Source of the DNA: Symbiodinium natans
Taxonomy: Eukaryota > Sar > Dinophyceae > Suessiales > Symbiodiniaceae
Reading direction: 5' to 3'
Length of the DNA: 64,000 nucleotides
NCBI GenBank assembly: GCA_905221605.1
Contig: CAJNDS010001724.1
Location: forward strand, 196,001 to 260,000
This document shows, in pieces, positions 48,583 to 58,798 of the stretch. Below the pieces are notes generated by a model. The model saw only the letters and a program-made list of their open reading frames with translations. It did no database searches and was not told where the DNA came from. Position 1 is the stretch's first letter. Every line of letters starts with the position of its first letter. A program made the translations under genes and the position numbers.

Positions 48583-49057
48583 GGTTGAGGGTTTAGGGTT
48601 AGTTTAGGGTTGAGGGTTTAGGGTTTTGGGGGGGGGGGGGGGTTCTAGAATCGAGAGACCGGCCCGTGTTGAACAGAAGCGGCCCTCCCAAGCCGAAGCC
48701 TTAAACTCTAAGGCAACCTCCCTCAGAGACTCAGGCGTTGCTAGTAGAGAATACATGCAGGAATGAGGTGAATTCCCGACCCTACACCCTAACCCTGAAC
48801 CCTAAACCCCCCTAAGAACCAGGGGTGTAAACCCTAGCTCTAAACCCTAAACCCTAAACCCTAAACCCTAAACCCTAAACCCTAAACCCTAAACCCTAAA
48901 CCCTAAACCCTAAACCCTAAACCCTAAACCCTAAACCCTAAACCCTAAACCCTAAACCCTAAACCCTAAACCCTACCATAGGAACCAGTGGGCGGATCAC
49001 CCAGATGCCAGCAGGATCCAGACTGTGCCAACGGCCACGCGTTTTTGCTCCTCACAG
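37405..49057 (+). CDS. CRT-like transporter, multi-exon gene (partial reconstruction)
   Basis: Twelve + strand exons give membrane helices and motifs of the chloroquine-resistance-transporter-like family (drug/metabolite transporter fold): NLLYIVYGGVVLYPR, KEMRLFPKKHFVMMGFLDSL, GTFLTC, TAYTPG, GAALIVLGACISV, AILFYAVSNLPMATSNCYKE, YLTQWVSIWQF and SDGWTCYT. CRT-like proteins carry small solutes across vacuolar or plastid membranes in algae and apicomplexans. Most neighbouring exons agree in phase. Sequence for about two helices between 39271 and 41140, the C-terminal helices and the start codon were not found. Donors are mainly GC, with AG|G acceptors. Homology rests on memory of the family. 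Confidence 0.72.
37575..37624 (+). CDS. CRT-like gene, exon (first helix)
   Basis: TGGAAG|G opens AINLLYIVYGGVVLYP plus two bases of Arg. The donor is AG|GCACCG (GC). The open frame continues to a GT site at 37698, an alternative donor. Confidence 0.7.
38050..38227. repeat. M9-type element with internal repeats
   Basis: TACCTTATTATAAGGCGAT recurs near 38108 and 38156, with a third variant near 38075. The right end is GGGGCCCCTTATTCTCGG. Confidence 0.65.
38303..38370 (+). CDS. CRT-like gene, exon
   Basis: TGCCAG|G completes Arg and reads MLFNNVVTKEMRLFPKKHFV plus MM and one base of Gly. The donor is G|GCGGCT (GC). Confidence 0.75.
38691..38729 (+). CDS. CRT-like gene, exon
   Basis: CTCCGAG|G completes Gly and reads FLDSLGTFLTCQ plus one base. 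The donor is G|GCCTCA (GC). The MG-x-LDSLGTFLT motif is typical of the family. Confidence 0.75.
39141..39242 (-). repeat. CCCTAAA array
   Basis: About 14 units, just before the next transporter exon. Confidence 0.94.
39248..39271 (+). CDS. CRT-like gene, candidate microexon
   Basis: ATCCAG|G completes Gly and reads LGTAYTP plus one base. The donor is G|GCTCCC (GC). It fits the 'xGAVYTPG' segment after FLTC. The end is uncertain. Confidence 0.5.
39334..39430. repeat. M1 element, right half clear
   Basis: The right TIR GGTTCACTTGGTCCCCAAGG is clear; the left end is decayed. A second isolated right end lies at 39620-39640. Confidence 0.55.
40833..40864. repeat. CT microsatellite
   Basis: A short (TC)n tract. 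Confidence 0.9.
41140..41175 (+). CDS. CRT-like gene, exon (helix)
   Basis: GCGCAG|G completes Gly and reads AALIVLGACIS. The likely donor is GTGCGG at 41174-41179; the exact end is uncertain by a few bases. An M1 element follows. Confidence 0.6.
41199..41357. repeat. TIR element family M1, well-preserved copy
   Basis: CTTGGGGACGAAATGAACC on the left and GGTTCATTTGGTCCCCAAGG on the right: about 20-bp inverted ends. It is the best reference copy of the family here. Confidence 0.88.
42455..42545. repeat. TIR element family M2
   Basis: CCCAAGCAGCCCAATGCCCC and GGGGTATTGTGTTCTTTGGG are inverted. Confidence 0.8.
42897..43010 (+). repeat. Perfect 57-bp tandem duplication
   Basis: Two adjacent identical 57-bp copies (starting ACCCCGCGTAATAATTC). 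Because 57 is a multiple of three, the surrounding 119-codon ORF (42805-43164) shows a repeated 19-residue block; I do not consider that ORF an established gene. Confidence 0.9.
44511..44551 (+). CDS. CRT-like gene, exon
   Basis: ATCGAG|G opens AILFYAVSNLPMA plus two bases of Thr. The donor is AC|GCTGGG (GC). Confidence 0.82.
44573..44672 (+). repeat. TTTAGGG array on the donor side of a transporter intron
   Basis: About 12 units; CCCTAAA units occur on the acceptor side of the same intron at 45036-45075. Confidence 0.92.
45106..45156 (+). CDS. CRT-like gene, exon
   Basis: CTCCAG|G completes Thr and reads SNCYKEATFEDIHLDV plus two bases of Trp. The donor is TG|GCGGCG (GC). Confidence 0.85.
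45251..45368 (+). repeat. GA and GAAA microsatellite
   Basis: (GA)n is followed by (AAAG)n and GAGACAGAGA. ORFs across it are low complexity. Confidence 0.95.
45571..45662. repeat. TIR element family M3, copy 3
   Basis: CTGGTTCTTAGTAGGGAATG on the left and ACGAAGAACCAG on the right (with CATTCCCTCATCCCCT inside), inverted. It lies in a transporter intron, 15 bases before the next exon. Confidence 0.87.
45678..45714 (+). CDS. CRT-like gene, exon
   Basis: GCTTAG|G completes Trp and reads YLTQWVSIWQFT. The donor is ACC|GCCACC (GC). Confidence 0.82.
45767..45890. repeat. TIR element family M2, full copy
   Basis: AGTTATCCAGACAGCCCAGC on the left; TATTGGGCTCTTTGGGTAGC on the right. The internal palindromic arm AAGGAATAT/ATTCCTTAA is present. 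Confidence 0.82.
46180..46226 (+). CDS. CRT-like gene, exon (end uncertain)
   Basis: CAGCAG|G opens VSFAYMPLLVLPGFS. The open frame runs further; GC sites near 46223-46236 are possible donors. Confidence 0.65.
47307..47330 (+). repeat. Poly-G run
   Basis: About 20 G. Similar runs lie at 48561-48585 and 48628-48642. Confidence 0.9.
48048..48092 (+). CDS. CRT-like gene, exon
   Basis: GCGGTAG|G opens VLASFSDGWTCYTQQ. The donor is CAG|GCTGGG (GC). DGWTC matches the family. Confidence 0.72.
48839..48975 (-). repeat. CCCTAAA array before a transporter exon
   Basis: About 19 perfect units. Confidence 0.96.
49015..49057 (+). CDS. CRT-like gene, last exon found
   Basis: CAGCAG|G opens DPDCANGHAFLLLT plus one base. 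The donor is G|GCCGGG (GC). The C-terminal helices should follow but were not found. Confidence 0.6.
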
Positions 49058-49741
49058 GCCGGGGAGTTCCCACAGGGTTTAGGGTTTAGGGTCTAGGGTT
49101 TAGGGTTTAGGGTTTAGGGTCTATAGGGTTTAGGGTTCAGGGCCTCTGTCATAGGGTTTATAGGGTTTATGGGGTGTGCAGGGCTTACAGGTTTTACAGG
49201 GCTTATGGGGTTTGCAGGGTTTTCTAAGGGTTAGAAGGAAAAGTACCATACTTTTTTTGATTCTGACCCTACTTCGAACTGCCCATGAAGCTCCAAGCAG
49301 GGCTTCGAACATGGGGCCCGAAATGCGGAAGTGCGCAAGCGATTCTTTTAGGGTTTAGGGTTTAGGGTTCTTTTTTTGCCGCCCGCCGAGCTGATGGCAA
49401 CATCGCACTGCAGGAAAATCGCACGTTGTTCATTCGGGAAAACTCGGGGTTCTGCGAAGACACTGCTTCATCCTTGCCTGTCAGGACCCTAAACCCTACA
49501 CCCTAAACCCTAAACCCTGGCTCCGTTTGCCGTTCAGCGAGGGGGGAGATCACCCAAGCAAAACAAACCAGACAAAGGAGTCAAGACTTTGGGGGTGATT
49601 AGGGTTGAGGGGTTTTGGGGTTTAGGAGTTGAGCGGGTTTTAGGGCGGGTTTAGGGTTTTGGGGAGTTCGTCATCCTAAGAACTGCAGGGTTTTGATCCC
49701 GAGAGCCTCCTTGACATCTGGTTGTGGCTTGCTACAAGTTA

Positions 49742-49971
49742 CTTGGAGGTTGATTGGTAGGGCTAATTTGGGCAAAAAGTCGAACTTCAAGTAGGGGGCA
49801 TGGGTTACTGTGCATGGGTAGTTCTACGTAGGGCTATCAGTATGGCAACTAAACTTTAACCTTATTTAGGCTACTCACAACCGTACTTCTAAGCACCCCT
49901 AAACCCTAAACCCTAAACCCTAAACCCTATAAACCCTAAACCCTACTTCTGAGCATCCATGAACCTCCAAG
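49742..49971. repeat. TIR element family M4 with CCCTAAA interior
   Basis: CTTGGAGGTTGATTGGTAG on the left and CATCCATGAACCTCCAAG on the right. A CCCTAAA array (49898-49945) lies inside. Confidence 0.75.
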
Positions 49972-51884
49972 TTGGTGCTGCCTGCCATGTGAGCTATCCA
50001 ACCCCAACATTTGAAGCCCATATGCGATGCACAGATCATCCGATGTCCCTATTACTTGTTGATTTGGGTTTAGGGTTTAGGGTTTAGGGTGTACGTCAGC
50101 AAGCAAGACAAAGACGCGTCGCACTAGACCTGGAGGACGTTCTATCACTCCCTACCATGTTCGCCGGCATGCGTCTTATGGTCCGCAGCTGTGTTGTGGT
50201 TAGTCTTTGTCGCCATGTCGGACAGACGCTTGTATCAGCCTTTCCCAGCAGTAAGTTCCCAGCAGTAAGCTCACCAGCATCGAGTGATAGACTCCAGGTG
50301 GCAAGTCCGTTTGCCACGTGATACACGTGTTTCTTGTACTATCGAATCTCGAACCAAACTCAGCAGGCGCAGGGTCCTTCCTCTAAGGAGGCACTCTGCT
50401 CGTCAGATGAGCCGTGGCTATAGTACGCCCCTTACCCTTGAAGCATCCCACTGATCACAGTTCCAGCACACGACAAGCTTGCCCCTTTGATAGAAGCCAT
50501 GGCATCTGCGTTCAAGCTGCACTACCGGCTGCGAAATCTGTATCGCGTTCTGCTGGCCGCTCTACACAGGGATGCCCAATCAGGTCTCTGGGGATCAGGG
50601 CTTACGGCAGAACCCCTGGCCCCCTCCCTGAACCTGAAACCTGAACCCCCTCCTTGGAGCCGAAGCCCAGAAGCCTTGGTTTCTTCTTGGCGAGGTTTCT
50701 GCATTGCAGCCAGACCTAGAATCTCGTAACAGAGCCTGTGGTCAATGAGGCTACGCAGAACTGTGTTGCAGTAGTGAGTTTAAAAGGGCCTTGCAAGTGG
50801 GCTGCCTAGTTCACATGAGGGCCTTCTGCGGCGGATGGAAATGGACGTAGAAGATGTGCTCACTGCGTGCTGAGGCGTCTTCTGCCTGTATGTTACTGAT
50901 GGCAATATGGAGCGGCGACGTTCCTCGGCCGGATGGCAAGGCGTTCAAGGTTTGTATATCCCCAATGAGTTAAGGAGTTCGCTTCTTTGACCGAGGGTTC
51001 TGCAAGCTTGTACTACTGATCATGAGACGTGCGAATTGTCAGATGGCTCAGATGAACCGACCCTAATTTCTTGAGGCAGTCATCGGATGAATTAATGTTC
51101 ATGGAACCCGCCGTTGTATCATGAGCACGCACACGCTTTAGACAGGCAGCATGCGAATGGAAGCGTGAGAGGTTGGAAACTTCCACGTCGTAGTATCGTG
51201 TGACGATCAACGCGCGACTCACTTCGCTTCTCCTTTTCCTGTATCGATGGTGCAGAACAGCGTCCAGCTAAACATATCTAAACATGAAAGCCTCTAGAAG
51301 GCGGGCTTTTGGCACGGTAGCTACAGTTCTAACCTGCTTTAGGGTACCCCTAACCCTGAACCCTAAACCCTAAACCCTAAACCCTAAACCCTAAACCCTA
51401 AACCCTAAACCCTGAAACCTAAACCCTAAACCCTAAACCCTAAACCTCCGAGTCGGTCTGGCGGAGAGTGCATGCAAGGAAGGGTCAGGAATGGCCTCTA
51501 CACACCTGAGCTCTGAGCCGTAGGAGCCAGATGAACCCTAAACCCTAAACCCTAAACCCTAAACCCTAAACCCTAAACCCTAAACCCTAAACCCTAAACC
51601 CTAAACCCTAAACCCTAAACGAAGTGGGATGGCAGACCCTCTTGCTACTCTAAGCTTGGTTGGGTATATGGAGAATATGCCTTATAGCATTGGGATCACA
51701 GACCCTCTTGCTATGCTAAGCCTGATTGGGCAGATGGACAGTGTGGATGTCCATACGCCTTTGAGGGGCATTTAATGCCCCCAAGGAACCCTAAACCATG
51801 AGCCCACAAAGCCGGCCAGGCGCTTGGCAAACTGTCAAAAAGCAGCCCGATTTTCCGAACCCCATAAATGCCATGAACCCTATA

Positions 51885-51977
51885 CCTAGTAGTAGAGTAG
51901 GTAACCTTTAACCTTTTTGGGGGTAGTATAATCCCCTTATAATCCCAAAGGTTAACCTTTAATTCCCCCAGGTTCCG
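51885..51977. repeat. Element family M6, copy 1
   Basis: CCTAGTAGTAGAGTAGGT ... CCCAAAGGTTAACCTTTAAT ... CCCCAGGTTCC. Nearly the same sequence recurs at 60919-61015 and, more diverged, at 28950-29020. Confidence 0.8.
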
Positions 51978-52078
51978 GTACACCCTGTAAATCCCAGAAA
52001 ACCCCATACTTGACCCATAAATATTTTCAATCCTACAGGAAGCTCTCTGGAAAGCCCCTGCGAACACCAGACGGGCGA

Positions 52079-52279
52079 CCCTAAACCCTAAACCCTAAAC
52101 CCTAAACCCCAAACTCGAAACCCCAAACCCCAAACCCCAAACCCCAAACTCTAAACCCCAAACCCCAAACCCCAAACCCCAAACCCCAAACCCCAAACCC
52201 TAAACCCCAAACCCTAAACCCTAAACCCTAAACCCTAAACCCTAAACCCTAAACCCTAAACCCTAAACCCTAAACCCTA
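52079..52279 (-). repeat. Long CCCTAAA / CCCCAAA array
   Basis: About 28 units; the middle is CCCCAAA, the outer parts CCCTAAA. Confidence 0.96.
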
Positions 52280-52287
52280 GCCAAGAG

Positions 52288-52377
52288 GTGCGCCAAGTGT
52301 TCCACATGATACCACTCTGCGGCCTTCTGATGGTGTCGACGATGAGGTGGGCAACCCTGGGTCTGGTGCTCTACTTG
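52288..52377 (+). CDS. Unidentified membrane protein, candidate exon
   Basis: CAAGAG|G opens VRQVFHMIPLCGLLMVSTMR and continues WATLGLVLYL, a strongly hydrophobic 30-codon stretch. The donor is TTG|GAGGTT (GA) and lies in an M4-type TIR (CTTGGAGGTTCA). CCCTAAA precedes and TTTAGGG follows. Family not recognised. Confidence 0.5.
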
Positions 52378-52668
52378 GAGGTTCAGGGTTTAGGGTTTAG
52401 GGTTTAGGGTTTAGGGTTTAGGGTTTAGGGTTTAGGGTTTAGGGTTTAGGGTACTTAGAGAAGCGGGGGTTTAGGGTCTGAGGTCTAGGGTTCAGGGTTT
52501 AGGGTTTAGGGTTCAGGGTTTAGGGGTACTTGTAAGTATGTTCAACAATACACTAAACCGGGTTAGATGCAGAGTTGCCTTTTTTATATCCCTACTTCTA
52601 ACTACCCATGCCAGTGGAAGAGACCGTCGCCACACCAAGACCTCAAACCTAATACCCCAAACGGCCTA

Positions 52669-52780
52669 CTTGGAGGTTCAGGGTCCTTTATAAGAGTAGT
52701 TATAACCCACTTATAAGCCCCTCAAGTACCCTGGTTATAAGTACAGCTATAATTGGGTTAAGTGCCATGAACCTCCAAGT
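52669..52780. repeat. TIR element family M4 with TA duplication
   Basis: CTTGGAGGTTCAGGG ... CATGAACCTCCAAG with TA on both outer sides (52667-52668 and 52781-52782), as for elements that insert at TA. Confidence 0.8.
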
Positions 52781-52849
52781 AAAGCCCTCCTGGAGCCGCA
52801 GGGTTCTCTGCCCGGATGCTCTCTGCCCGGATGCAAAAACAAGGTTGGC

Positions 52850-53003
52850 TTTTTGGATATGTTACATTTTCCTTATTTGGGTTCATGAGGGACCCTCTAT
52901 GCAAATTTTTGTTCAAAGGGTACGAGGTTGGTTTGGGGATGTTTTACATTTTCCTTTTTTGGGTTCATGAGGGACCCTATTTACAAATATTTTTTCACAG
53001 GGT
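52850..53003 (+). repeat. Imperfect tandem duplication of about 82 bp
   Basis: The phrase TTGGGTTCATGAGGGACCCT occurs in both copies, each ending in a T-rich stretch and AAGGGT/CAGGGT. Confidence 0.8.
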
Positions 53004-54035
53004 TTCAACGGCCGGCCCAGACAGAGTTTTGGGTCTAGGCTCCTGCGTTCCCAGATGCCGTAGCGCCTGTAGGGCCACGTGTAAGGACCGATGGCTTCTG
53101 AGCGAGCATTGAAGCTGCGGCAGGGCGAGGTTGCGTAGGGTTTCGGGTTTAGGGTTTAGGGTTTCGGGTTTAAGTTTAGGGTTTAGGTTTTAGGGAGATT
53201 GAAAACGTTCAGAGCTTGCTTGCTTGGTTGGTTACGTCCGGTTAGATACAAAACGCAACACACATCACGCAACTCACCCGCATGCATGTTCTTTCACGTT
53301 TGTTTCGTTTTGAGTTTTTGATGTTTCCACAAAATCCAGATTCGGAGCACTCTCTCGCATGTTATCTTCAAGAGATATGAAATTGACTTCGATGTTTCTG
53401 CTTGCTGACGCGAGCACTTATCCGCATATGATATGTGTCCGATGCTGTAAATCGCAATGCACTGATTGTGAGTGGCAGTGTGTAAAGGCTGTTTTGCCCA
53501 GGCAGTGTGTGCAAGTCTGAAATGTCGCCGCTACCAGTGGGTTTGGAGACGAAGTCAACCCAGCACCAACTGAAATTTTTAAAGCACTTGGAAAGACCTT
53601 TGCCTGAACCGCGACACGCGAAGCACGCACAGGAAACTCAAGCAGTACGAAGGAAGCAGTTTCGAAACATTTTCAAAGTAGTTTTTGGACCCTCTAAACT
53701 GGATGTTTTGTGAGCCTCCTACGAAATGTAGAATTTCAGGTGCCCTTTTTGTGCTGTGACCTATAGTTCCATGCCAAGTTGGAGTTCTAAGGCATTCTCA
53801 CATGGGCAGGTCGCTAGGCCGCTGGGTCATGATCCCCTCTCAGATCCCCTAAATTTAAAGCCTAAACTCTAAGTCCTTTGTATTCCTGACAGTGAGTGAG
53901 AGCGATCAGAGGTGAGTTTAGGGTTGATATTGATAGTTCTTGTAATTAGGACTGAAATGCCTTGAATTTTAAGGGAATCCTACTATTTTGGGGGCTATTT
54001 TGGGGGTCCGCTATTTTCGTAAACCCCCTTCGCAG

Positions 54036-54088
54036 GTTAAGGACCAAGACGGGCCTCGACTTCTACCGCTGTGGACATTTGAGGCCAG
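54036..54088 (+). CDS. Unidentified membrane protein, candidate exon
   Basis: TCGCAG|G opens VKDQDGPRLLPLWTFEA plus two bases of Arg. The donor is AG|GTGTTT (GT). In phase with the next candidate. Confidence 0.42.
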
Positions 54089-54517
54089 GTGTTTGGGGCC
54101 CGGGTTACAGGGTCAGAAGCAAGACGGAGGATGCCAGGCTTCTGAGCGTTTAGGGTTTAGGGTTTAGGGTTTAGGGTTTAGGGTTTAGGGTTTAGGGTTT
54201 AGGGTTTAGGGTTTAGGTCTCTTCATGGGGCATCCGTGGCAGGCTGGAGCTTGCTAGTGTAAATCCAGGTCTTAAGTTCGCGGACCCTGTCAGTTGAGAA
54301 CCTACGTGGCATCCTGATCCTGAGGTGATGTGCAAGAAGCCTCCCCTGCAAATGGTATGAGAGTCGACGCCCTACTTGGGGCTTCATGGGTTGTGATAAG
54401 TATATAGGGTTCTAAGTACCTCGAATGAAGTGTTGACACCTGTTACCATCCATACATAGAACCTTACTTCTAGGTAGGTCGGATTCTGGGTATCGAATCT
54501 GGGCGTGCTTGCGTCAG

Positions 54518-54568
54518 GATGCAGGCAGCGTCCACGATCGCAATTTGCCTCTTGGTGGCCATTCTGCC
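54518..54568 (+). CDS. Unidentified membrane protein, candidate exon (helix)
   Basis: CGTCAG|G completes Arg and reads MQAASTIAICLLVAIL plus part of Pro. The donor is CC|GTGTAG (GT). TTTAGGG follows. Confidence 0.42.
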
Positions 54569-55528
54569 GTGTAGGGATTAAAGTTTAGGGTTTAGGGTTT
54601 AGGGTTTAGGGTTTAGGGTTTAGGTTTCGGTTTCAGGGTTCAGGGTTCAGGGTTTAGGGTTTAGGGTTTAGGGTTTAGGGCTTGCTTTGTGAAGTTCCAA
54701 AGCCCTAGGAACTCCAAAGCTGCGAGCTGAGGTGCCTGCATGATCCTTAGCTTCATCGACACCGCAGCATGGCTTGGGGTTTAGGGTTTAGGGTTTGGGG
54801 TTTAGGGTTTAGGGTTTAGGGTTTAGGGTTTAGGGTTTAGGCTTTAGGGTTTAGGGTTTAGGGTTTAGGGTTTAGCGGGTTTAGCGGGTTTGGCGAGTTT
54901 AGGGTTGAGGGGGGTGAGCAAAGTCCAGTTTCAACAGTGTTTGTAGGGAGGTTTACAGGTTCAGGCTTTTGGTTTCCCGATGCTTGGCTTTCGCGCACGA
55001 GTCGCCTCCTCGCTGAAGGCGAGGAGTAGTCAGTATTGGTCACCTGGCAGAGTCGCAGCAGGCCAGATGCAAAAGGCTTTTGGTTTCACGGACGTTCAGG
55101 GTCTACAGTCTACAGTCCACTTCTAGGCCCGAGAATCGGGTCGTATACCCTATACTACTATAATTGTGCTTAACGTCTATGAAGCAGAACCCCTTTAGGG
55201 TTCATTTGGTCCACGAGGCGTGGGTTCAGGTCAGGCATGTGATTATGGGGTTAAAGAGTTCTGTTTGAGTTTGGGTGGGGGGGTGAGGAGCTTTGCGTTC
55301 CATGGCCTACGATCCGCACCTGAGCCTTGAGTTTGTAGGAGGACCATGCAAGCGAGGCACTGCTGCTGAAGTTTTGAGCCCAAACATTTTGGGTCTAGGG
55401 TTTTGGGCTGTGCGCTCTTAAGGCTCGCAATCGGAATGCCCAGGTACGCTCCCGTGGCTGGGTAGGCTTTGCGGAGGTTGCCATCGTCGCTCCTGAGGCA
55501 GTCGTTCTGGGCTTACGGTCGAGGGGAA

Positions 55529-55703
55529 GGTGACCAATACAGAAAAAGATAAACCCAAAGAGGCCAATACAGAAAAAGATAAACCCAAAGTGACCAATAC
55601 AGAAAAGATAAACCCAAAGTGGCCAACAGAAAAAGACAAACCCAAAGTGACCAATACAGAAATAAATAAAACCAAAGTGACCAATACAGAAAAAGATAAA
55701 TTC
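55529..55703 (+). repeat. 30-bp minisatellite, six units
   Basis: The unit GTGACCAATACAGAAAAAGA plus TAAACCCAAA is repeated about six times with small changes. It is in frame on both strands, giving repetitive ORFs (NTEKDKPKVT type on +). It looks like a tandem repeat, not a gene. Confidence 0.92.
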
Positions 55704-56025
55704 TCTTTTTTTGAGCGGTAGAACAGGATCCAAAAGTGCAAAATGAATGGTCACCACTTGGATGTTCAGGAACATTCACTGAAACTCTGCGACAAGTTGT
55801 TGTTCATGAATAATAGATTTTCGAGTCAATGCGATAAATCAACATCAAAACACTGGGAAGGGGTGTCCCCAGGTCCCCAAAGCCTAAAACCCTCAACGGG
55901 TAATCCGGAACCCCTAAGCCCTAAACGCTGTGTTCCTTAATTAGCTTGTGGGGTGTGTCGTTTTTCGACCTGTGCCACACACAAGGGGCCAGGCTTAGGC
56001 TTAGAGCGGAGTCGAAGAGATCCGT

Positions 56026-56122
56026 AGTAGCTGAATGAGTACACTCCACACTTTTTGGGATATTAGAATCCCCTCTAGAACTGAAAGTGTTCACTTGGCC
56101 GGGGGCTTATGAACTCAGCAAC
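56026..56122. repeat. TIR element family M7, copy 2
   Basis: AGTAGCTGAATGAGTACACT ... CTAGAACTGAAAGTGTTCAC ... CTCAGCAAC. Confidence 0.75.
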
Positions 56123-57710
56123 AAGGATTGTTCATCCAGCCTGGGCGGCTAATGCTTCAGCGTTTGGGTGTGTTTAGGATTGAGAGCGCCGACCTTGGGG
56201 ACCTAAACTTGGGGTCACAGCCTATACGAGTAACTAGAAGTCCTATTGAGGTATGTGAACCATAAACCCCTTCAGGGGTCATCTCGTCCCTAAGGTACTA
56301 TAGGACAGGGGGTTGCAGACCATAGCTTGCTGACCAATGGCCCGAAGTCCTTCTCGCGGCAGCCTAGCCCAAAAGCCCGAACTCCGAGCCCTGTCTCAAG
56401 GCGCAGTACCTGAGAGCCCAGAGACCCTGGGCCAGGGTGGCATCACGCTTTTTCTTGCAAGACGTGTTTGAGAGTTTAGCGTGAAGGGTCTTAGGCTTTG
56501 GGGAAGGTTTGCTACTCAACCGCCGTCTTGAACCATGGAAGGAGGGACAAACTAGGGTTCAGGGTTTAGGATTTAGGGTTTACGGTTTAGGGCTTAGGGT
56601 TTAGGGTTTAGGGTTTAGGGTTTAGGGTTTAGGGCCAGGGTTCAGGGATGGAGTGGGCAGAATGTTGAGGCCCTCCGCAATCATGCCCTCCAGAATCTCA
56701 GCCGTGTGCGTCTTCAGTGATCTTGACCCCTAAGCTCCCATACTCCCATATCCCTGCACCTGGAGCACGACAAGCCTTGACCTTAAGCCTTGCCTGCCCT
56801 GCGCGAGTGTGAGAGTCGAAGCCTAAACGTGAAGAAATCTCACCCCTAAAGAAGGAGATGCCTTTACAGACTGGGCACTCCGTGCGCGCTTCCAGTTTTC
56901 GTAGGACAGCAAGCCCAACCCCTATAGACGTTGACACCCTTAAGTAATTCAAGGCTAACAGCTCTACCGAGGATCGCACCCGGGCCGTTCCGAGCGAAGT
57001 GCCCGCCTCTTGGCAGCAAGTATGGGCTTACGGTTGAGGGTCGGATTCTGGGGCGGACTAGGGTTAAGCCATCCTAAACCCTGAACCCTGAACCCTAAAC
57101 CCTAAACCCTAAACCCTAAACCCTAAACCCTAAACCCTAAACCCTAAACCCTGAACCCTGAACCCTGAACCCTGAACCCTACACAGCCCCACTCTTGCTG
57201 TCTGAAACAGCAAAGAACCTGACCCCTAACTTGACCCTAAACCCTAAACCCTAAACCCCAAACCCTACACCCTAAACCCTTTAGCTTCAGATTTCCCGGC
57301 TCCGAAGTCACCAAGGCGCGCGCCCTTTTTGGACCACCCTACCATTGCCCTCAACCCGGGACGTAAGCTCTCCTATGTAGGGTTTAGGCATGTTTAGGGT
57401 TTAGGGTTTAGGGTTTCGTGTTTGGGGTTTGGGGTTTAGCCTTCATGCGCCGGACTCCTCCCTACCGCTACTGTTGGCGGTGCGGTTCCTGATCATTTTT
57501 GATAGGCCCGCCACCATGTTTCCATGTTGGCCCCCTCGGGGTTTAGGGTTTAGGGTTTAGGAATTAGAGTTTAGGGCTTAGGGTTTAGGATTTAGGGTTT
57601 AGGGTTCAGGGTTTAGGCTTTAATTACTGCCTACTCTGGTGAGATTCTGAGCAGCTTGTAGGCTCTGCCTTGCTCTGGCACAAGAAGATGCCACGTAAGA
57701 GGGAAGGGTA

Positions 57711-57905
57711 GGGTTTAGGGGTTTAGGGGTTTAGGGGTTTAGGGGTTTAGGGGTTTAGGGGTTTAGGGGTTTAGGGGTTTAGGGGTTTAGGGGTTTAGGG
57801 GTTTAGGGGTTTAGGGGTTTAGGGGTTTAGGGGTTATAGGGTTATAGGGGTTTAGGGGTTTAGGGGTTTCGGGGTTATAGGGGTTTAGGGGTTTGGGGGT
57901 TAGGG
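57711..57905 (+). repeat. TTTAGGGG octamer array
   Basis: About 20 units of an eight-base variant, with TTATAGGG and TTTCGGGG variants towards the right. Confidence 0.96.
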
Positions 57906-58798
57906 GCTTAGTCGAAAGTGTACTGCCTTATTATGCCTCGCTTTGTAACACCCGCCAACGACACTTGAGGTCCGGGGTCTAAGCTTCTCATGTCAGGAGC
58001 CCGGGTCCTACTGCTAGAGGGCTCTTAGGGTGCACATTCAGGGCGGGGTGGGCACAGGCCCAAGTCTCGGGGTTTAGGGTTCAGGGTTTAGGGCTTAGGC
58101 TTAGGGTTTCCCCTAAACCCTAAACCCTAAACCCTAAACCCTAAACCCTAAACCTGTAGACCCTAGGACGTGTGGCCCTCCCCACCAGACCAAAAGCCGC
58201 GTCGCCACTCTGAGGATGGAGAGCGCTGCAACTGCCTCTTTTTCACCTCTGGGTGGGCGCCGGTGTGGCTCCTTCTGAATGTTTAGGGTTTAGGGTTTAG
58301 GGTTTAGGGTTTAGGGTTCAGGGTTCAGGGTTTAGGGTTTAGGGTTCAGGCCTTTTATTGGGGGGTTGTTGAGTTTAGGAGCTCAGATATACAAAATCCT
58401 CATTTTAGGCACAATCTCTTCCTGTCTTCAGAGCATTCCTAGTAAGATTCCAATTGGGGATTCCTTCAGTCTCCCTGTAGTGTAGTTGCGCGTTGCACGC
58501 ACTTAGGCCCTTTAGGGCCCGAAGTTCCGATCCACTCGCGCGCGCGCGTGCGCTCGCGCTGAATCTTGAACCTTTAGACCTAGCGACCAGTCCTACTGAC
58601 TCGGCCAAAACCCTAAACCCTAAACCCCCCTTGCGGTCAGGATTTTCGCTTCCTGAGCTACCAGGAACATTTTTCAAGACTAACCTAGAGAAGCCGCCTT
58701 AGAAACGGATAGGTCTAAGGTTTCGGGTTTAAACGGAACCCAAGAAGGACAAGAGCCTTGGGGGCTTGCACAATAAAGATTTAGGGTTTAGGGTTCAG

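Larger units (their letters stand above)
49058..52287. other. Interval after the transporter exons
   Basis: It contains TTTAGGG (49078-49135) and CCCTAAA arrays (49898-49945, 51357-51446, 51538-51620, 52079-52279), an M4 element (49742-49971) and an M6 element (51885-51977). The 50.1-51.3 kb part has unusually few telomere-like repeats; several short ORFs lie there on both strands, none recognisable. Confidence 0.5.
54569..58798. other. Repeat-rich interval
   Basis: It contains TTTAGGG arrays (54589-54680, 54776-54880, 56590-56632), a CCCTAAA array (57067-57183), the 30-bp minisatellite, M7 (56026-56122) and M1 (56193-56295) elements and a TTTAGGGG array. A stretch at 58225-58280, between CCCTAAA and TTTAGGG and after an AG|G site, could be an exon but is open in two frames. 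Confidence 0.45.

Noticed and set aside
55395-55779. Repetitive ORFs on both strands resembling a membrane protein (FCIGHFGF)
   Set aside because: The 30-bp minisatellite is in frame on both strands; no splice context or family.
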